A stretch of DNA of 39,465 nucleotides from Treponema sp. (GCA_016288205.1 JAEEYO010000031.1:1-39465); one strand, 5' to 3'. Shown: positions 14,210 through 23,973, counted from the stretch's first letter. The notes: a model not told the origin generated them from the letters alone. Numbers and translations: made by a program.

Positions 14210-15361
14210 TTATTTTTCAACCGAGTCCCTGAACATTTTGCGGAGGCTCTCAATGGACTTGCGGATGTCGTACTCCTTTCCCATTCCCAGGTAACGGACA
14301 GCCTCTTTTTTGCGTCTCTCGTCATCGGAAAGCCACCAGTCAATCTTCGCGGCAAGATCCTTGGCATTTCCACCCTTGAAAAGGCTCTCCTCACTCAGGG
14401 CGAACTGTGACGTGGCGGAGAGTTTTGCCTTTGCAATGATCGGAACAAGCCCGGTTTGTATGGCCTCCATGCACGACATTCCCTCAACCTCGACGGTCGC
14501 GCAGTGAATGTAAAGCGATGCCCCCGAATAGATTTTCTTTAGCTCATCCGCATTGCAGAAACAGAACTCAGGAGGAGTTTTCAATACACCATCACGCACC
14601 AGCGCATCCGCCTCTTTTTTGAGTTGATTTTCTATGGGTCCGTGTCCTGCTATCACCAGCCGTATTCTGTCAGCGAATTTTGAGTAACGCATCGCCTTGA
14701 GCAAAGTTTGCTGGTCCTTTTCAACCGAGCATCGTCCGGTCGTAACAATGGTATAGAATCCGTCTTTTCTTTCCTCGCGGGGCACAGCACATCCGCACTC
14801 ACCGACGGAATCCGGCAACATTCCATTTGAGATCACACGAAGCTCCGGCTTAAATCGCCATGCGGAAAGACGTTTCCTCACATTTTCCGTGGGACACTGG
14901 ACAATCTTGCAGTGATTGAAAATCGCGTTTCTCCATAAAATCATCGTGGAAAAATTCAAGACCAGACTTTTTCCGAGATGCACCGAGCAGAACAAATTCT
15001 CGGGATGCAGGTGATAGGTTCCGGTAATTGTTTTCTTTTCTTTCCTCGCAATCCGGCAGGTCATTATCTGAACGGCAAAGGGCTCCTCAATATGAACCAC
15101 GTCGGCCCATCTTACGGCCTCGGTAATGATTTTCCTGTCACTCTTCGCAAACGAGTATCCCTGTCTCTGAACGAGCCCGTCGAAAAACGGAAGCTTGCCG
15201 TGGGAAAGAACATAATCCGGCTTCTCACCGTCCATTCCCGCAGCTGAAAGAATGCGCACGTCCTCGCCAGCCTCACGAAGATAGCGGACCGTATTTCTGC
15301 ACGAACCGCAAAGCCCATTTCCTTTAGTAAAAGCGTTGTTAATCACAAAAAGTATCTTCAT
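14210..15361 (-). CDS. GT4-family glycosyltransferase
   Basis: 383 residues, GT-B fold. The N-terminal domain begins MKILFVINNAFTKGNGLCGS, and the C-terminal donor-binding domain has VTTGRCSVEKDQQTLLKA, RLVIAGHGP and the retaining-enzyme motif VEVEGMSCMEAIQTG. Related enzymes transfer a sugar from a nucleotide donor to diacylglycerol lipids or to cell-surface glycans; the early THLHPENLFCSVH region and lack of membrane segments fit a peripheral membrane enzyme. It stands alone, divergent from sulP, and its 3' end lies 76 bp before the superoxide reductase gene. The acceptor is not determinable. Confidence 0.82.
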   Translation of the reverse strand: MKILFVINNAFTKGNGLCGSCRNTVRYLREAGEDVRILSAAGMDGEKPDYVLSHGKLPFFDGLVQRQGYSFAKSDRKIITEAVRWADVVHIEEPFAVQIMTCRIARKEKKTITGTYHLHPENLFCSVHLGKSLVLNFSTMILWRNAIFNHCKIVQCPTENVRKRLSAWRFKPELRVISNGMLPDSVGECGCAVPREERKDGFYTIVTTGRCSVEKDQQTLLKAMRYSKFADRIRLVIAGHGPIENQLKKEADALVRDGVLKTPPEFCFCNADELKKIYSGASLYIHCATVEVEGMSCMEAIQTGLVPIIAKAKLSATSQFALSEESLFKGGNAKDLAAKIDWWLSDDERRKKEAVRYLGMGKEYDIRKSIESLRKMFRDSVEK

Positions 15362-15404
15362 AAATGCACGTCATATTATCATTTTTTGCATGTTTTGTCA
15401 CTAG

Positions 15405-15420
15405 CCGTGGAATGTCACGG
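15405..15420. promoter_or_regulatory. CCGTG-N6-CACGG palindrome in the divergent region
   Basis: Perfect 5-bp arms between the glycosyltransferase (minus) and sulP (plus), about 45 bp from the former start and 90 bp from the latter. Possible operator; symmetry is the only evidence. Confidence 0.3.
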
Positions 15421-15474
15421 GAATACGGACTTCTGAATGTCGCCTCCCCCGCAGAAAATTTTCCCAAATACTGA

Positions 15475-15503
15475 ATGACACGCACGCGAAAATTCGCTAT
15501 AAT
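15475..15503 (+). promoter_or_regulatory. sulP promoter giving an almost leaderless transcript
   Basis: ATGACA (15475-15480), 17-bp spacer, consensus TATAAT (15498-15503). Only 8 nt separate the -10 box from the ATG at 15512, so the mRNA would start at or within a few bases of the start codon. Confidence 0.6.
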
Positions 15504-15511
15504 GGGGCATC

Positions 15512-17212
15512 ATGTTTAAACCTGAATTAATTAACTCACTCAAAAACTACAACTCAAAGACATTCGTAAGCGACCTGATTGCCGGCATCATCGTGGGAAT
15601 CGTCGCTCTTCCTCTTGCCATCGCCTTTGCCATCGCATCCGGGGTCAATCCTGCGGCAGGGCTTTTTACGGCCATCATCGCCGGATTCTGCATCTCAGCG
15701 TTCGGTGGAAGCCGAGTCCAGATCGGAGGCCCCACAGGTGCGTTCGCGGTCATCGTATACGGAGTCGTGGCACAATACGGTCTGAGCGGACTTGCGACGG
15801 CCACGGTAATGGCTGGAATCATCCTTATCCTGCTCGGTGCGTTCAAAATGGGCGGTCTCGTAAAGTTCATCCCTTATACAATCGTGACCGGATTTACGGC
15901 GGGAATTGCTGTTACCATAGCGGCGGGTCAGCTCGGAGATTTCTTCGGCCTGCGTCCTGATTTCTCCACCCCGATGATGATTCTGGGCGAGGAATACTCA
16001 AAGATGCCCGGAAACTTTCTTCCCAAGCTCATCGTCTACATCAAGTCGGCGGCGACTTTCAACGTGTACTCGACCGTCATGGCAGCCGTCTGTCTGATTT
16101 TCATTTTCGTCTGGTCAAAGTTCATCAAAAAGATTCCCGGAAGCTTTGTCGTAATCATACTGGCAACCGTCGTGAGCATCATCCTTGAGAAAACCTGTAA
16201 TCTTCACACGGATACAATCGGGTCATTCGCGGACGGTTCCACGCATTTCATAATTCCGAACACATTGCCCAAGCCGCAGCTTCCTGCCCTGAGCCTGAAA
16301 ACAATCACGACGCTTTTCCCGACGGCGGTCTCAATCGCAGTACTCGCCGCCATTGAGTCGCTTCTGAGCGCGGTTGTAGCGGACGGAATGATCGGATCCA
16401 AGCACGACTCCAACACGGAGCTTGTCGCACAGGGAATCGCAAACATCGCAAGCCCGCTCTTCGGTGGAATTCCAGCTACAGGTGCGATCGCAAGGACGGC
16501 AACGAACATCAAAAACGGAGGAAAAACTCCGGTGGCAGGAATCATCCACGCAATCACCTTGCTCATAATCCTTCTGTTCGCAGGAAAATATGCGGCCTAC
16601 ATCCCCATGGCAGCCCTTGCCGCAGTCCTGATTAACGTCGCATGGAACATGGCAGGTTTTCCCGCAATCAAGTCCCTGCTCCACGGACAGAAATCCGACA
16701 TCACTGTTTTTCTGGTGACTTTCCTTATCACCGTCTTTGTGGATCTGACCGTCGCGATTGAGGTCGGTCTCGGATTTGCAGCATTCTTCTTCATCAAAAA
16801 GATGATTGACCTGTCGGAAGTGCAGAACGAGCGCGAAATCCTCACGGGAGGAATCAACAAGGACCAGCCGGCTGAGAACCTGGACATCCCGCCAAAGACC
16901 TTCATATACGAGATTGAGGGCCCGCTTTTCTTCGGAACAGTGCGGAAATTCGAGCTTGCCACCGAGCGAGCCCAGTCTGACTGCAAGTACCTCGTTCTCA
17001 GGATGCGCAACACCATCTACCTTGACGCGGGTGGAATCCGTGCGCTTGAGCAGTGCAAGGCGGCGTGCGACAGGAAGGGAATCACCATAGTCATCAGCGG
17101 AATACACACACAGCCCTATATTCTGCTTGAAAAAACCGGAATGGCCGACAAGCTTGGACGCGAAAATATCTTCGACAACATTACCGACGCCCTCAACCGG
17201 TGCCGCAAGTGA
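15512..17212 (+). CDS. SulP-family anion transporter with STAS domain
   Basis: 566 residues. Residues ~20-430 contain the SulP membrane core with 10-12 hydrophobic segments, including LPLAIAFAIASGVNPAAGL near the N-terminus, GGSRVQIGGPTGAF, and ATNIKNGGKTPVAGIIHA. Residues ~455-560 are a STAS regulatory domain (FEIEGPLFFG-like start, YLDAGGIRALEQ); the phosphorylatable Ser of some STAS domains is replaced by Ala-Gly. Substrates of the family include sulfate, bicarbonate and other anions. Sulfate uptake would suit the nearby sulfur genes, but that link is positional only. The start is fixed by the N-terminal helix. Confidence 0.88.
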   Translation: MFKPELINSLKNYNSKTFVSDLIAGIIVGIVALPLAIAFAIASGVNPAAGLFTAIIAGFCISAFGGSRVQIGGPTGAFAVIVYGVVAQYGLSGLATATVMAGIILILLGAFKMGGLVKFIPYTIVTGFTAGIAVTIAAGQLGDFFGLRPDFSTPMMILGEEYSKMPGNFLPKLIVYIKSAATFNVYSTVMAAVCLIFIFVWSKFIKKIPGSFVVIILATVVSIILEKTCNLHTDTIGSFADGSTHFIIPNTLPKPQLPALSLKTITTLFPTAVSIAVLAAIESLLSAVVADGMIGSKHDSNTELVAQGIANIASPLFGGIPATGAIARTATNIKNGGKTPVAGIIHAITLLIILLFAGKYAAYIPMAALAAVLINVAWNMAGFPAIKSLLHGQKSDITVFLVTFLITVFVDLTVAIEVGLGFAAFFFIKKMIDLSEVQNEREILTGGINKDQPAENLDIPPKTFIYEIEGPLFFGTVRKFELATERAQSDCKYLVLRMRNTIYLDAGGIRALEQCKAACDRKGITIVISGIHTQPYILLEKTGMADKLGRENIFDNITDALNRCRK

Positions 17213-17221
17213 AAAATTCAT

Positions 17222-17267
17222 TTTACAAATCCAAAATCGCATGATATAATAGAAGAAATATGCGATT
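17222..17267 (+). promoter_or_regulatory. promoter with flanking inverted repeat upstream of the EAL gene
   Basis: TTTACA (17222-17227), 17-bp spacer, TATAAT (17245-17250). An 8-bp perfect inverted repeat, AATCGCAT (17235-17242) and ATGCGATT (17260-17267), brackets the -10 and the expected transcription start, a classic place for a repressor operator. Confidence 0.6.
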
Positions 17268-17291
17268 AAAAATGCCGGAGGGAAAGAGCAC

Positions 17292-19220
17292 GTGAACTAT
17301 ATAATCTATTTTGATCTCAGCGCGCTGCTGATTTCCAGCATTACACTTTGGCTCTTCATAAGGAAATCAAATTGTCACAGGCTGCAGAGCAGGGTTTTTC
17401 TGACGCTTGTCATTGACGAGCTCGTGATGACCCTTGCAGACCTGGGTTCCGCCATACTCCTCGAAAAAAAGGATCCGTCGACGGTCATCGTCTCGGACAT
17501 AGTGACCACCCTTTATTTTCTGAGCCACACCCTCATGCCCGTAATCTTCATGGTCTATCTCATGGTGCTCACGGGCGTATACAAAAAACGCGGGTCAAAA
17601 TTTTTCATCGCAGTCATGGTTCCCTACTTCCTGATTTTAGTGCTGCAGCTCACGAATCCGTTCACGAAACTCATTTACTACTATGACGCGGACCTGACAT
17701 ACCACCGTGGTCCCTGCATGGTCCTGCTGTATGCCCTGGTTCTGTTTTATGTTCTTCTCAGCTCACTCCACATAATCAGGTTCAGGTACACCATTCCGCA
17801 CCACAAGGAAATTCCCCTCACGATGTTCATCACCTGCTGCGTGCTCGCAATGGCCGTCCAGTTCTTCTTCCCCTACGTTTTGATTGAGTGTTTCGTGCAG
17901 ATTTCCATGACGCTCTGCCTGCTGATTGACGTTGAGAATCCTGCGGAGATTTACAGCAGCGAGACCCACGTGTACAACCGGGGCACCTTCCTTTTCGACG
18001 CCCTGCACATGCAGAAAAACGGAACGCCGTACAAGGCAATCATCGTGAAGATTCTGAATGAAAAGCAATACATGTCCAGCATAGGCTACGCATCCATGTC
18101 GGAGATTCTCTGCTCCATCGCTCAATGGTTCGTGCAGATTACAAACGATGATTCTGTTTACGACTGCAACAACGGAAATTTCGTCCTGACACTTTACGGC
18201 TCACAGCTGAAAAAATCCGAGACCATAATGCAGTACATCACTAACAGATTCTCCACCGACTGGCTCCACAACGAAAGAATCCTGAGTTTCCAGACGCAGA
18301 TCTGTGAAATCAACGTGCCGGAAGACCTCAGCTCCATCGGTGACATACTCTCGCTTGTTGACTCGGCGGTCGTGCCCACAGGACGCATTGAGATTATGAG
18401 AAGGGACCAGCTCAATTTCATGAAGCGGCAGAGAGCCGTTGAGCGCGCGATCAAAAAGGCACTGGAGAACAACTCGTTCAAAGTTTTCTTCCAGCCGATC
18501 TGGGACGTGCACAAAAACAAGATTCATTCCGCGGAGGCACTCATCCGTCTGGTCGATGACGAGCTCGGATCAATCTCACCGGAGGAATTCATCCCTATCG
18601 CAGAAAAGACCGGCACGATTACCGCCATAGGACAGTTCGTTTTTGAGGAAGTGTGCAAGATGTTCTCCATTGAGCAGCTTCACGGACTCGGCATAGATTT
18701 CCTTGAGATAAATCTTTCCACGGTACAATGCACACACAAATTGCTCCCGCAGATTTTTGAGACGACCCTGAGCCACTACGGACTTCCAACTTCCGCAATC
18801 AACCTTGAAATCACGGAGAGCGCGGCAATCAACAGCCAGGAGACCTTCCAGGAAACATTCAAGCAGCTTCACAACATGGGCTTCACGTTCTCCCTGGATG
18901 ATTACGGCACGGGCTACTCAAACGCGACTTATATTTTCAACATGGACTTCGACATCATCAAGATTGACAAATCCATTCTCTGGGAGGCGGAGAAAAAAGA
19001 TTCCGCGAAGATTGTCCTTGCGAACACAATGCGCATGATAAAAGAGCTCGGCAAAAAAATTCTGGTCGAAGGCGTGGAGACAAAGGAGCAGAGAAATCTC
19101 GTCGTCTCCATGGGCGGCGACTACTGTCAGGGATACTATTTCTCGAAAGCGATTCCAAAGCAGGAGTTCATGGAATTCTGCAAGGTATTCAACAGCTCGC
19201 ACCACGGTCCAGTGGACTGA
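17292..19220 (+). CDS. membrane-bound c-di-GMP phosphodiesterase (degenerate GGDEF plus EAL)
   Basis: 642 residues with GTG start at 17292 (GGAGGG upstream). Residues ~1-220 contain about seven hydrophobic segments and likely form a sensor. Residues ~225-390 are a GGDEF-like domain whose signature is replaced by NNGNF, so it cannot make c-di-GMP but may bind GTP. Residues ~395-635 are an EAL domain with catalytic features in place: E415-A-L417, EINLS, EITES, Asp536-Asp537 in LDDYGTGYSN, IKIDKS, VEGVET, and QGYYFSKA. It should hydrolyse c-di-GMP to pGpG at the inner membrane. A separate GGDEF cyclase is 3.6 kb downstream. Confidence 0.88.
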   Translation: MNYIIYFDLSALLISSITLWLFIRKSNCHRLQSRVFLTLVIDELVMTLADLGSAILLEKKDPSTVIVSDIVTTLYFLSHTLMPVIFMVYLMVLTGVYKKRGSKFFIAVMVPYFLILVLQLTNPFTKLIYYYDADLTYHRGPCMVLLYALVLFYVLLSSLHIIRFRYTIPHHKEIPLTMFITCCVLAMAVQFFFPYVLIECFVQISMTLCLLIDVENPAEIYSSETHVYNRGTFLFDALHMQKNGTPYKAIIVKILNEKQYMSSIGYASMSEILCSIAQWFVQITNDDSVYDCNNGNFVLTLYGSQLKKSETIMQYITNRFSTDWLHNERILSFQTQICEINVPEDLSSIGDILSLVDSAVVPTGRIEIMRRDQLNFMKRQRAVERAIKKALENNSFKVFFQPIWDVHKNKIHSAEALIRLVDDELGSISPEEFIPIAEKTGTITAIGQFVFEEVCKMFSIEQLHGLGIDFLEINLSTVQCTHKLLPQIFETTLSHYGLPTSAINLEITESAAINSQETFQETFKQLHNMGFTFSLDDYGTGYSNATYIFNMDFDIIKIDKSILWEAEKKDSAKIVLANTMRMIKELGKKILVEGVETKEQRNLVVSMGGDYCQGYYFSKAIPKQEFMEFCKVFNSSHHGPVD

Positions 19221-19259
19221 TAAAATCCATATCCCGTTTAAATAATTTTTGGAGGACTT

Positions 19260-21515
19260 ATGAAAATCAACAAGGCAATATGCGGTCTCACTCTGGCGGT
19301 CATGACATTCGGCGGCAATATTTTTGCGGTCAGCTGCTCATCAAAACATGCGGAAGAGGAGCTCGTCTGGATGGAGGATTTCAACGGAAAATCTCTCAGC
19401 AAGAAGGACTGGAATTTTGAGACGCACGAACCGGGATGGGTGAACAACGAGCTTCAGTCATACGGAACATCATCAGAGAACACTTATGTCAAGGACGGAT
19501 ATCTGATCATCCAGCCGCTCAAGACAGAAAAAAAGGGCGGCGGTTTTTCCTTCACATCAGGACGAATCAACACGCAGGGAAAGCACACGTTCACCTACGG
19601 ACGCATAGAGGCAAGGCTCAAGGTTCCCAAGGGCAAGGGATTCCTTCCAGCATTCTGGATGATGCCGGACGACGAGAGCTTCTACGGTCAGTGGCCCAAG
19701 TGCGGAGAGATTGACATCATGGAAGTCCTTGGAAACCAGACCGACACCCTTTACGGAACAATCCACTACGGTGAGCCTCACAACCAGCAGCAGGGAACCT
19801 ACAAGCTCACGGACGGAAACTTTGCGGATTCCTTCCATGAATTCGCCGTTGAGTGGGAACCTGGAGAAATGAGTTTTTACTGCGACGGCATAAAATACAA
19901 GACCGTGAATGACTGGTTCACATGCCGCCCCGGATTTGAGGAAGTCACGTTCCCGGCTCCATTTGACCAGCCGTTCTACATCATCCTGAATGTTGCGGTA
20001 GGAGGAGACTGGCCGGGATATCCTGATGCAAGCACTGAGTTCGGTGAGGACGCGCAGATGGTGGTGGACTGGATCAAGGTCTATCAGAAAAAGACATACA
20101 ACGAGGATGTTGAAAAACCGGTCGACTCCATTGCCGAAGCAAAGGCAGACAAATCTGGAAACCTTCTCCGCACTGGAAAGAGTGAATGGGAGCTTTTGAA
20201 ATTCCAGGGAGGAAACGCCGACCTAAACGTGGACGGAGACAAGATTGACATAACGCCGATCAGCGACGGTTCGGTTCCCTATGCCATCCAGCTCATACAG
20301 AGCCCCACTCCGCTGACCAAGGGAAACATCTACCGCTATTCCTTCGACGCATTTGCGGATGACGCACGCACGATAATCACAGCTTTCACGGCACCTGACC
20401 ACGGATGGATCCGCTACTTCCCCGACACGGACGTAAAGCTCACGAAAGAGCCACAGCACTTCACATGGGATTTCAGGATGACCGAAAAATCTGATCCCAC
20501 GGCAAGACTTGAATTCAACTGCGGCAACAAGAACTCGCTTTCTCCGGTCCACATCTCGAACGTGCGTCTGGAAAAAATCGGCGAGATTGATCTTTCAAAG
20601 GCGGGACTGAATCTTCTCCCGGACGGAAACCTGATTCACAACGGACAGTTCCAGGAAGGAAAGGGACGGCTCGCGAACTGGAAGATTGAGAACAAAATTG
20701 GAGCGGATGTAAAAGTCACCAACACAAACGGAATACGTGAGCTCATGGTCGCCTCAGGAAAAGGAAAGAGCGGCTTGGACGGAGTAATCGTAAGTCAGGA
20801 CGGCATTTTACTTCCAAAGGGAAAACAGTACACAATCCGCTTCGACGCATACGCAACAAAAAAATGCAATATGGGAATAAGACTCGGTGATTTCTCAGAA
20901 AGTCCCGCGCTCTCAAAAAAGAGCCAGAGCTTTGAGTATGTCTACACGGTTCCCGAAACCTCCGAGTACACGCTTGAGCTTTTGCTTGCAAATCCAGCGA
21001 CGACCGTTTATGTGGACAACATCTCAATCAAGGAGAACACCTGTTTGCTGAACGGAGACTTCAACAGCTCAATGGCGGCATGGGAGCTTTACTCTCACCA
21101 AAACGCGGAGTCCAAATTTGAAATCGCTGAGACAAACGGGAACAAGGAAGCCGTAATCAGCATAGGAAAAACCGGAAACATGGACTGGATGATTCAACTC
21201 AAGCAGAACGCAATCACCCTTGAGAAAGGAAAGACATACCACGTGAGCTTCAAGGCAAAATCGGACATGAACAGGACAATCATGTGGGCACTGCAGCGCG
21301 ACGGCTCAAAGGACGACAACTGGATTCCTTACTCCGACACGCACAGGATTGACGTAACGAAGGACTACCAGACATTCGAGCACACTTTCACAATGGAAAG
21401 CGCGACAGACAAGGCGGTAATCTTTACGATTTCGATGGGAGCGGTAAACAACGTGACCATTGACCAGAGCCATAAGGTTTTCATTGACGACGTAAATATA
21501 ATAGAAGAAAAATAA
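19260..21515 (+). CDS. GH16 beta-glucanase lipoprotein with three carbohydrate-binding-type modules
   Basis: 751 residues. A signal peptide ends in AVSC with Cys26 as lipid site, so the enzyme is cell-anchored and acts outside the cytoplasm. Residues ~36-280 form a GH16 domain: Glu150-Ile-Asp152-Ile-Met-Glu155 is the catalytic ExDxxE motif with extra Met typical of laminarinase-like members, and WMMPDD and AVGGDWPGYPD line the cleft. Beta-1,3 or mixed-linkage glucans are the likely substrate. The remainder holds three repeated beta-sandwich modules of the CBM4/9 type (~305-440, ~460-595, ~600-750), each with a LLxxGxF/N start. GGAGGA precedes the ATG. The next gene starts on its stop codon. 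Confidence 0.87.
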   Translation: MKINKAICGLTLAVMTFGGNIFAVSCSSKHAEEELVWMEDFNGKSLSKKDWNFETHEPGWVNNELQSYGTSSENTYVKDGYLIIQPLKTEKKGGGFSFTSGRINTQGKHTFTYGRIEARLKVPKGKGFLPAFWMMPDDESFYGQWPKCGEIDIMEVLGNQTDTLYGTIHYGEPHNQQQGTYKLTDGNFADSFHEFAVEWEPGEMSFYCDGIKYKTVNDWFTCRPGFEEVTFPAPFDQPFYIILNVAVGGDWPGYPDASTEFGEDAQMVVDWIKVYQKKTYNEDVEKPVDSIAEAKADKSGNLLRTGKSEWELLKFQGGNADLNVDGDKIDITPISDGSVPYAIQLIQSPTPLTKGNIYRYSFDAFADDARTIITAFTAPDHGWIRYFPDTDVKLTKEPQHFTWDFRMTEKSDPTARLEFNCGNKNSLSPVHISNVRLEKIGEIDLSKAGLNLLPDGNLIHNGQFQEGKGRLANWKIENKIGADVKVTNTNGIRELMVASGKGKSGLDGVIVSQDGILLPKGKQYTIRFDAYATKKCNMGIRLGDFSESPALSKKSQSFEYVYTVPETSEYTLELLLANPATTVYVDNISIKENTCLLNGDFNSSMAAWELYSHQNAESKFEIAETNGNKEAVISIGKTGNMDWMIQLKQNAITLEKGKTYHVSFKAKSDMNRTIMWALQRDGSKDDNWIPYSDTHRIDVTKDYQTFEHTFTMESATDKAVIFTISMGAVNNVTIDQSHKVFIDDVNIIEEK

Positions 21516-22054
21516 TGGTTGTACTTGATTATGACAAAAAATGGCCGGAGGATTTTTCTCAAATAAAAACGGAGCTGCTGAAGGCCATTTCCGTCCCCGC
21601 AATCATTCAGCATGTTGGAAGTACCTCCATTCCGGGGATGTCTGCGAAACCGATAATTGACGTGGACCTCGCCCTGGAAAGCTTTGATGACTTCGGAAAA
21701 GTAAAGGATGATTTGCGAAAAATCGGATATGAGCACGAGGGTGATTTCGGAATCAAGGGACGAGAGGCTTTCGCAAGAGACGGCGTGACTCACAACACAA
21801 TACTGGACGCGATTGATCACCATCTGTATGTCTGCTCCACAGAAAATGAGGAGTACAAAAGGCACATTCTGTTCCGAGATTATTTGAGAAGCCATGACGA
21901 GGCAAGGGACGCCTATAATCAGATCAAAAAAGAAATCCTGAAAAAGGTCGGACAAGACAACAGGGCCGCCTATGTTCTGATGAAGGAAAAAGAATACGGA
22001 GATTTTTTCGAGGATGTCATAAGCAAGGCGAAGAAGGAGCATAGCAATGAATGA
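21515..22054 (+). CDS. GrpB-family protein (nucleotidyltransferase fold), first copy
   Basis: 179 residues. The signature IQHVGSTSIPGMSAKPIIDVDL is the GrpB (UPF0157) active-site-like strand-loop with the Gly-Ser and paired acidic residues of the nucleotidyltransferase superfamily. HLYVCSTENEEYKRHILFRDYLRSHDEARDAY is the conserved C-terminal half. Members often stand alone or are fused to CoA kinases, acetyltransferases or hydrolases; the substrate is unknown. Its ATG overlaps the TAA of the glucanase gene by one base, so translation is likely coupled. A second copy is at 23976. Confidence 0.8.
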   Translation: MVVLDYDKKWPEDFSQIKTELLKAISVPAIIQHVGSTSIPGMSAKPIIDVDLALESFDDFGKVKDDLRKIGYEHEGDFGIKGREAFARDGVTHNTILDAIDHHLYVCSTENEEYKRHILFRDYLRSHDEARDAYNQIKKEILKKVGQDNRAAYVLMKEKEYGDFFEDVISKAKKEHSNE

Positions 22055-22832
22055 AGTGAACCGGACGTTGTTCATTCCACTTTATGGAAAGTCAAAGGTG
22101 AGCAGACAGGGAATCATCATCAAGGATGAGATGGCGGAAAAGATTTGGGATGCAGAGGGATTTGAAATCAAGGGCAAGTCAAAATCAAAATGGCTCGGCT
22201 ACAGCATGGCTATGCGCGCGAAAGTCTTCGATGAGTGGACCGAGAAAATGCTTGTCGAAAATCCAGATGCTCTTGTCCTGCACATCGGATGCGGCCTTGA
22301 CTCAAGATGTCTCCGCGTATCGGCTCCCTATGCGAAATGGATTGACGGAGATTTTCAGGACGTGATTGAGACTCGAAAAAAATATTACTCGGAGAATGAA
22401 AAATACCGGATGCAGTTTTTTGACTTGTCCAAATCCGAGATAATAGAAAATCTTCCCGGGGCAAAAACGGCGGTCGTCATTTTGGAAGGAATCAGTATGT
22501 ATCTTAAGAACGAAGAGATAAGTGAGTTTCTGAAAAGCATCGGGAAAAAATATGATGCCGTCCACATTCTGATGGATGCCTACACCGTGTTTGGCGCGAA
22601 AGCCTCAAAATATAAAAACCCGATTAACGATGTCGGAGTAACTCAGGTCTGGGGGATTGACGACATTCAGACTGTGCTTGAGGGAACGAGCTTTAAATTT
22701 GTTGCGGAACATTCCATGACACCCGACAAAATGATTGCCGAGCTGCCCTCATCCGAGCGGTGGTTTTTCAAATTGCTTTTCGCCGGCTCCTTTGCGAAGA
22801 AAATTTACAGACTGTATGAAATTTCAAGATGA
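22047..22832 (+). CDS. SAM-dependent methyltransferase, LCM/PPM1 family, second copy
   Basis: 261 residues. VLHIGCGLDSRCLRV is the SAM-binding loop and WIDGDFQDVIETRKKYY the following acidic strand, matching the LCM/PPM1 family; VILEGISMYLKNEEI is the conserved post-core segment. Shorter than, and clearly diverged from, the copy at 9858-10826. It overlaps the GrpB gene by 8 bp. Acceptor unknown; bacterial members are usually annotated as small-molecule O-methyltransferases. Confidence 0.8.
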   Translation: MNEVNRTLFIPLYGKSKVSRQGIIIKDEMAEKIWDAEGFEIKGKSKSKWLGYSMAMRAKVFDEWTEKMLVENPDALVLHIGCGLDSRCLRVSAPYAKWIDGDFQDVIETRKKYYSENEKYRMQFFDLSKSEIIENLPGAKTAVVILEGISMYLKNEEISEFLKSIGKKYDAVHILMDAYTVFGAKASKYKNPINDVGVTQVWGIDDIQTVLEGTSFKFVAEHSMTPDKMIAELPSSERWFFKLLFAGSFAKKIYRLYEISR

Positions 22833-22851
22833 TAACAGTCGCTAGAAAATA

Positions 22852-23973
22852 ATGAGCATAAGTGCTATGGTTGGTATTATGAATGTATTGAGGATTATAA
22901 AGAATTATTTCCTTTACTGCGGACTTGAAAGGAACGAATACAACGCGGTGAAAAAAGATGCCTACGTCTCGAATTTTGTGGTATGGCGGGTGCTTCATAT
23001 TTTTATGGCCCTGATATTTTTGTCTTTGTTTTTGAGCTCCTGTTTTAATCACCTGCTGAAAGTCAATCAGATTTTTTATTTGCTTGCATTTGTGTATTCC
23101 GCGCTCGCAACCTCATTTTTCTTCATCCTGAAAAAAGATTCCATAATGGCACAGCTTTTAATCTACCTGTCTATTTCCCTGCTTTTTATTTTCGGATGCC
23201 TCATAAGCGCGAACAATAATACTCTTCCTGCCACGACATTTATTGCCCTGCTTCTGATCACGCCGCTGTTCATGATAGACAAGCCCTTTTGGATGGCGAT
23301 TGAATTAACGGCCGCGTCCTTAATTTTCCTGATATGGATGTACGGCGTAAAGTCGTATGAAATCTGGATGACTGATTTAATCAATGTGACAATTTATACG
23401 ATTGTCGGAATCTTCCTGAACATCATTGCCAATTCGCTCAGGATCAGGGAATTCGTTTTGACAAGAAAAATCAACATTCAAAAAGATACGGATGAACTGA
23501 CCGGCTTGAAAAACAAGGGCGCGCTGACAAGGGAAATAAATGATTTTCTTGCCAACCCGGCGACAAACAAGGGAATCATGTTCATGCTGGATGTTGACCG
23601 CTTCAAGTCCATAAACGACACATACGGGCATGATGTCGGGGACAGCGTAATTGAGCAGCTTGGAAATCTCCTCGGAAAAATTTTTACTGGCTCAAATGAG
23701 ATTACCGGAAGATTCGGCGGCGATGAATTTATAATTTTCATAAAGAACGACAACAACCTGGATGCCGTGGAAAAATTCGCACAGGAAATCGTCAAGGGTG
23801 CGTCAGAGAGCGTCGTGCTGCCTGATGAAAAACAGACGACAAGCGTCAGCATAGGAATCGCAATTTACAACGGACATGAGACAAATTATTCAGAGCTGTT
23901 CAAAAAAGCAGATGTCGCCTTGTACAAAGCAAAGGCCAGCCAGGACAAAAGATATTGTGTTTGGGAAGTATAA
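22852..23973 (+). CDS. membrane-bound diguanylate cyclase (GGDEF)
   Basis: 373 residues from the first ATG; the ribosome site is weak and a later ATG at 22867 or 22879 is possible. About six hydrophobic segments fill residues ~45-200. The GGDEF domain follows: DTDELTGLKNKGAL, LDVDRFKSINDTYGHDVGD (metal and base contacts), GGDEF at ~289-293, and SVSIGIAIY. No RxxD inhibitory site precedes GGDEF, so product feedback by that route is not expected. It should make c-di-GMP from GTP. It lies 19 bp after the methyltransferase and 2 bp before the second GrpB gene. Confidence 0.87.
   Translation: MSISAMVGIMNVLRIIKNYFLYCGLERNEYNAVKKDAYVSNFVVWRVLHIFMALIFLSLFLSSCFNHLLKVNQIFYLLAFVYSALATSFFFILKKDSIMAQLLIYLSISLLFIFGCLISANNNTLPATTFIALLLITPLFMIDKPFWMAIELTAASLIFLIWMYGVKSYEIWMTDLINVTIYTIVGIFLNIIANSLRIREFVLTRKINIQKDTDELTGLKNKGALTREINDFLANPATNKGIMFMLDVDRFKSINDTYGHDVGDSVIEQLGNLLGKIFTGSNEITGRFGGDEFIIFIKNDNNLDAVEKFAQEIVKGASESVVLPDEKQTTSVSIGIAIYNGHETNYSELFKKADVALYKAKASQDKRYCVWEV

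Noticed and set aside
16331..17242. 303-residue minus-strand frame opposite sulP
   Set aside because: Antisense to the transporter and STAS domain; no start signal and no recognisable domain.
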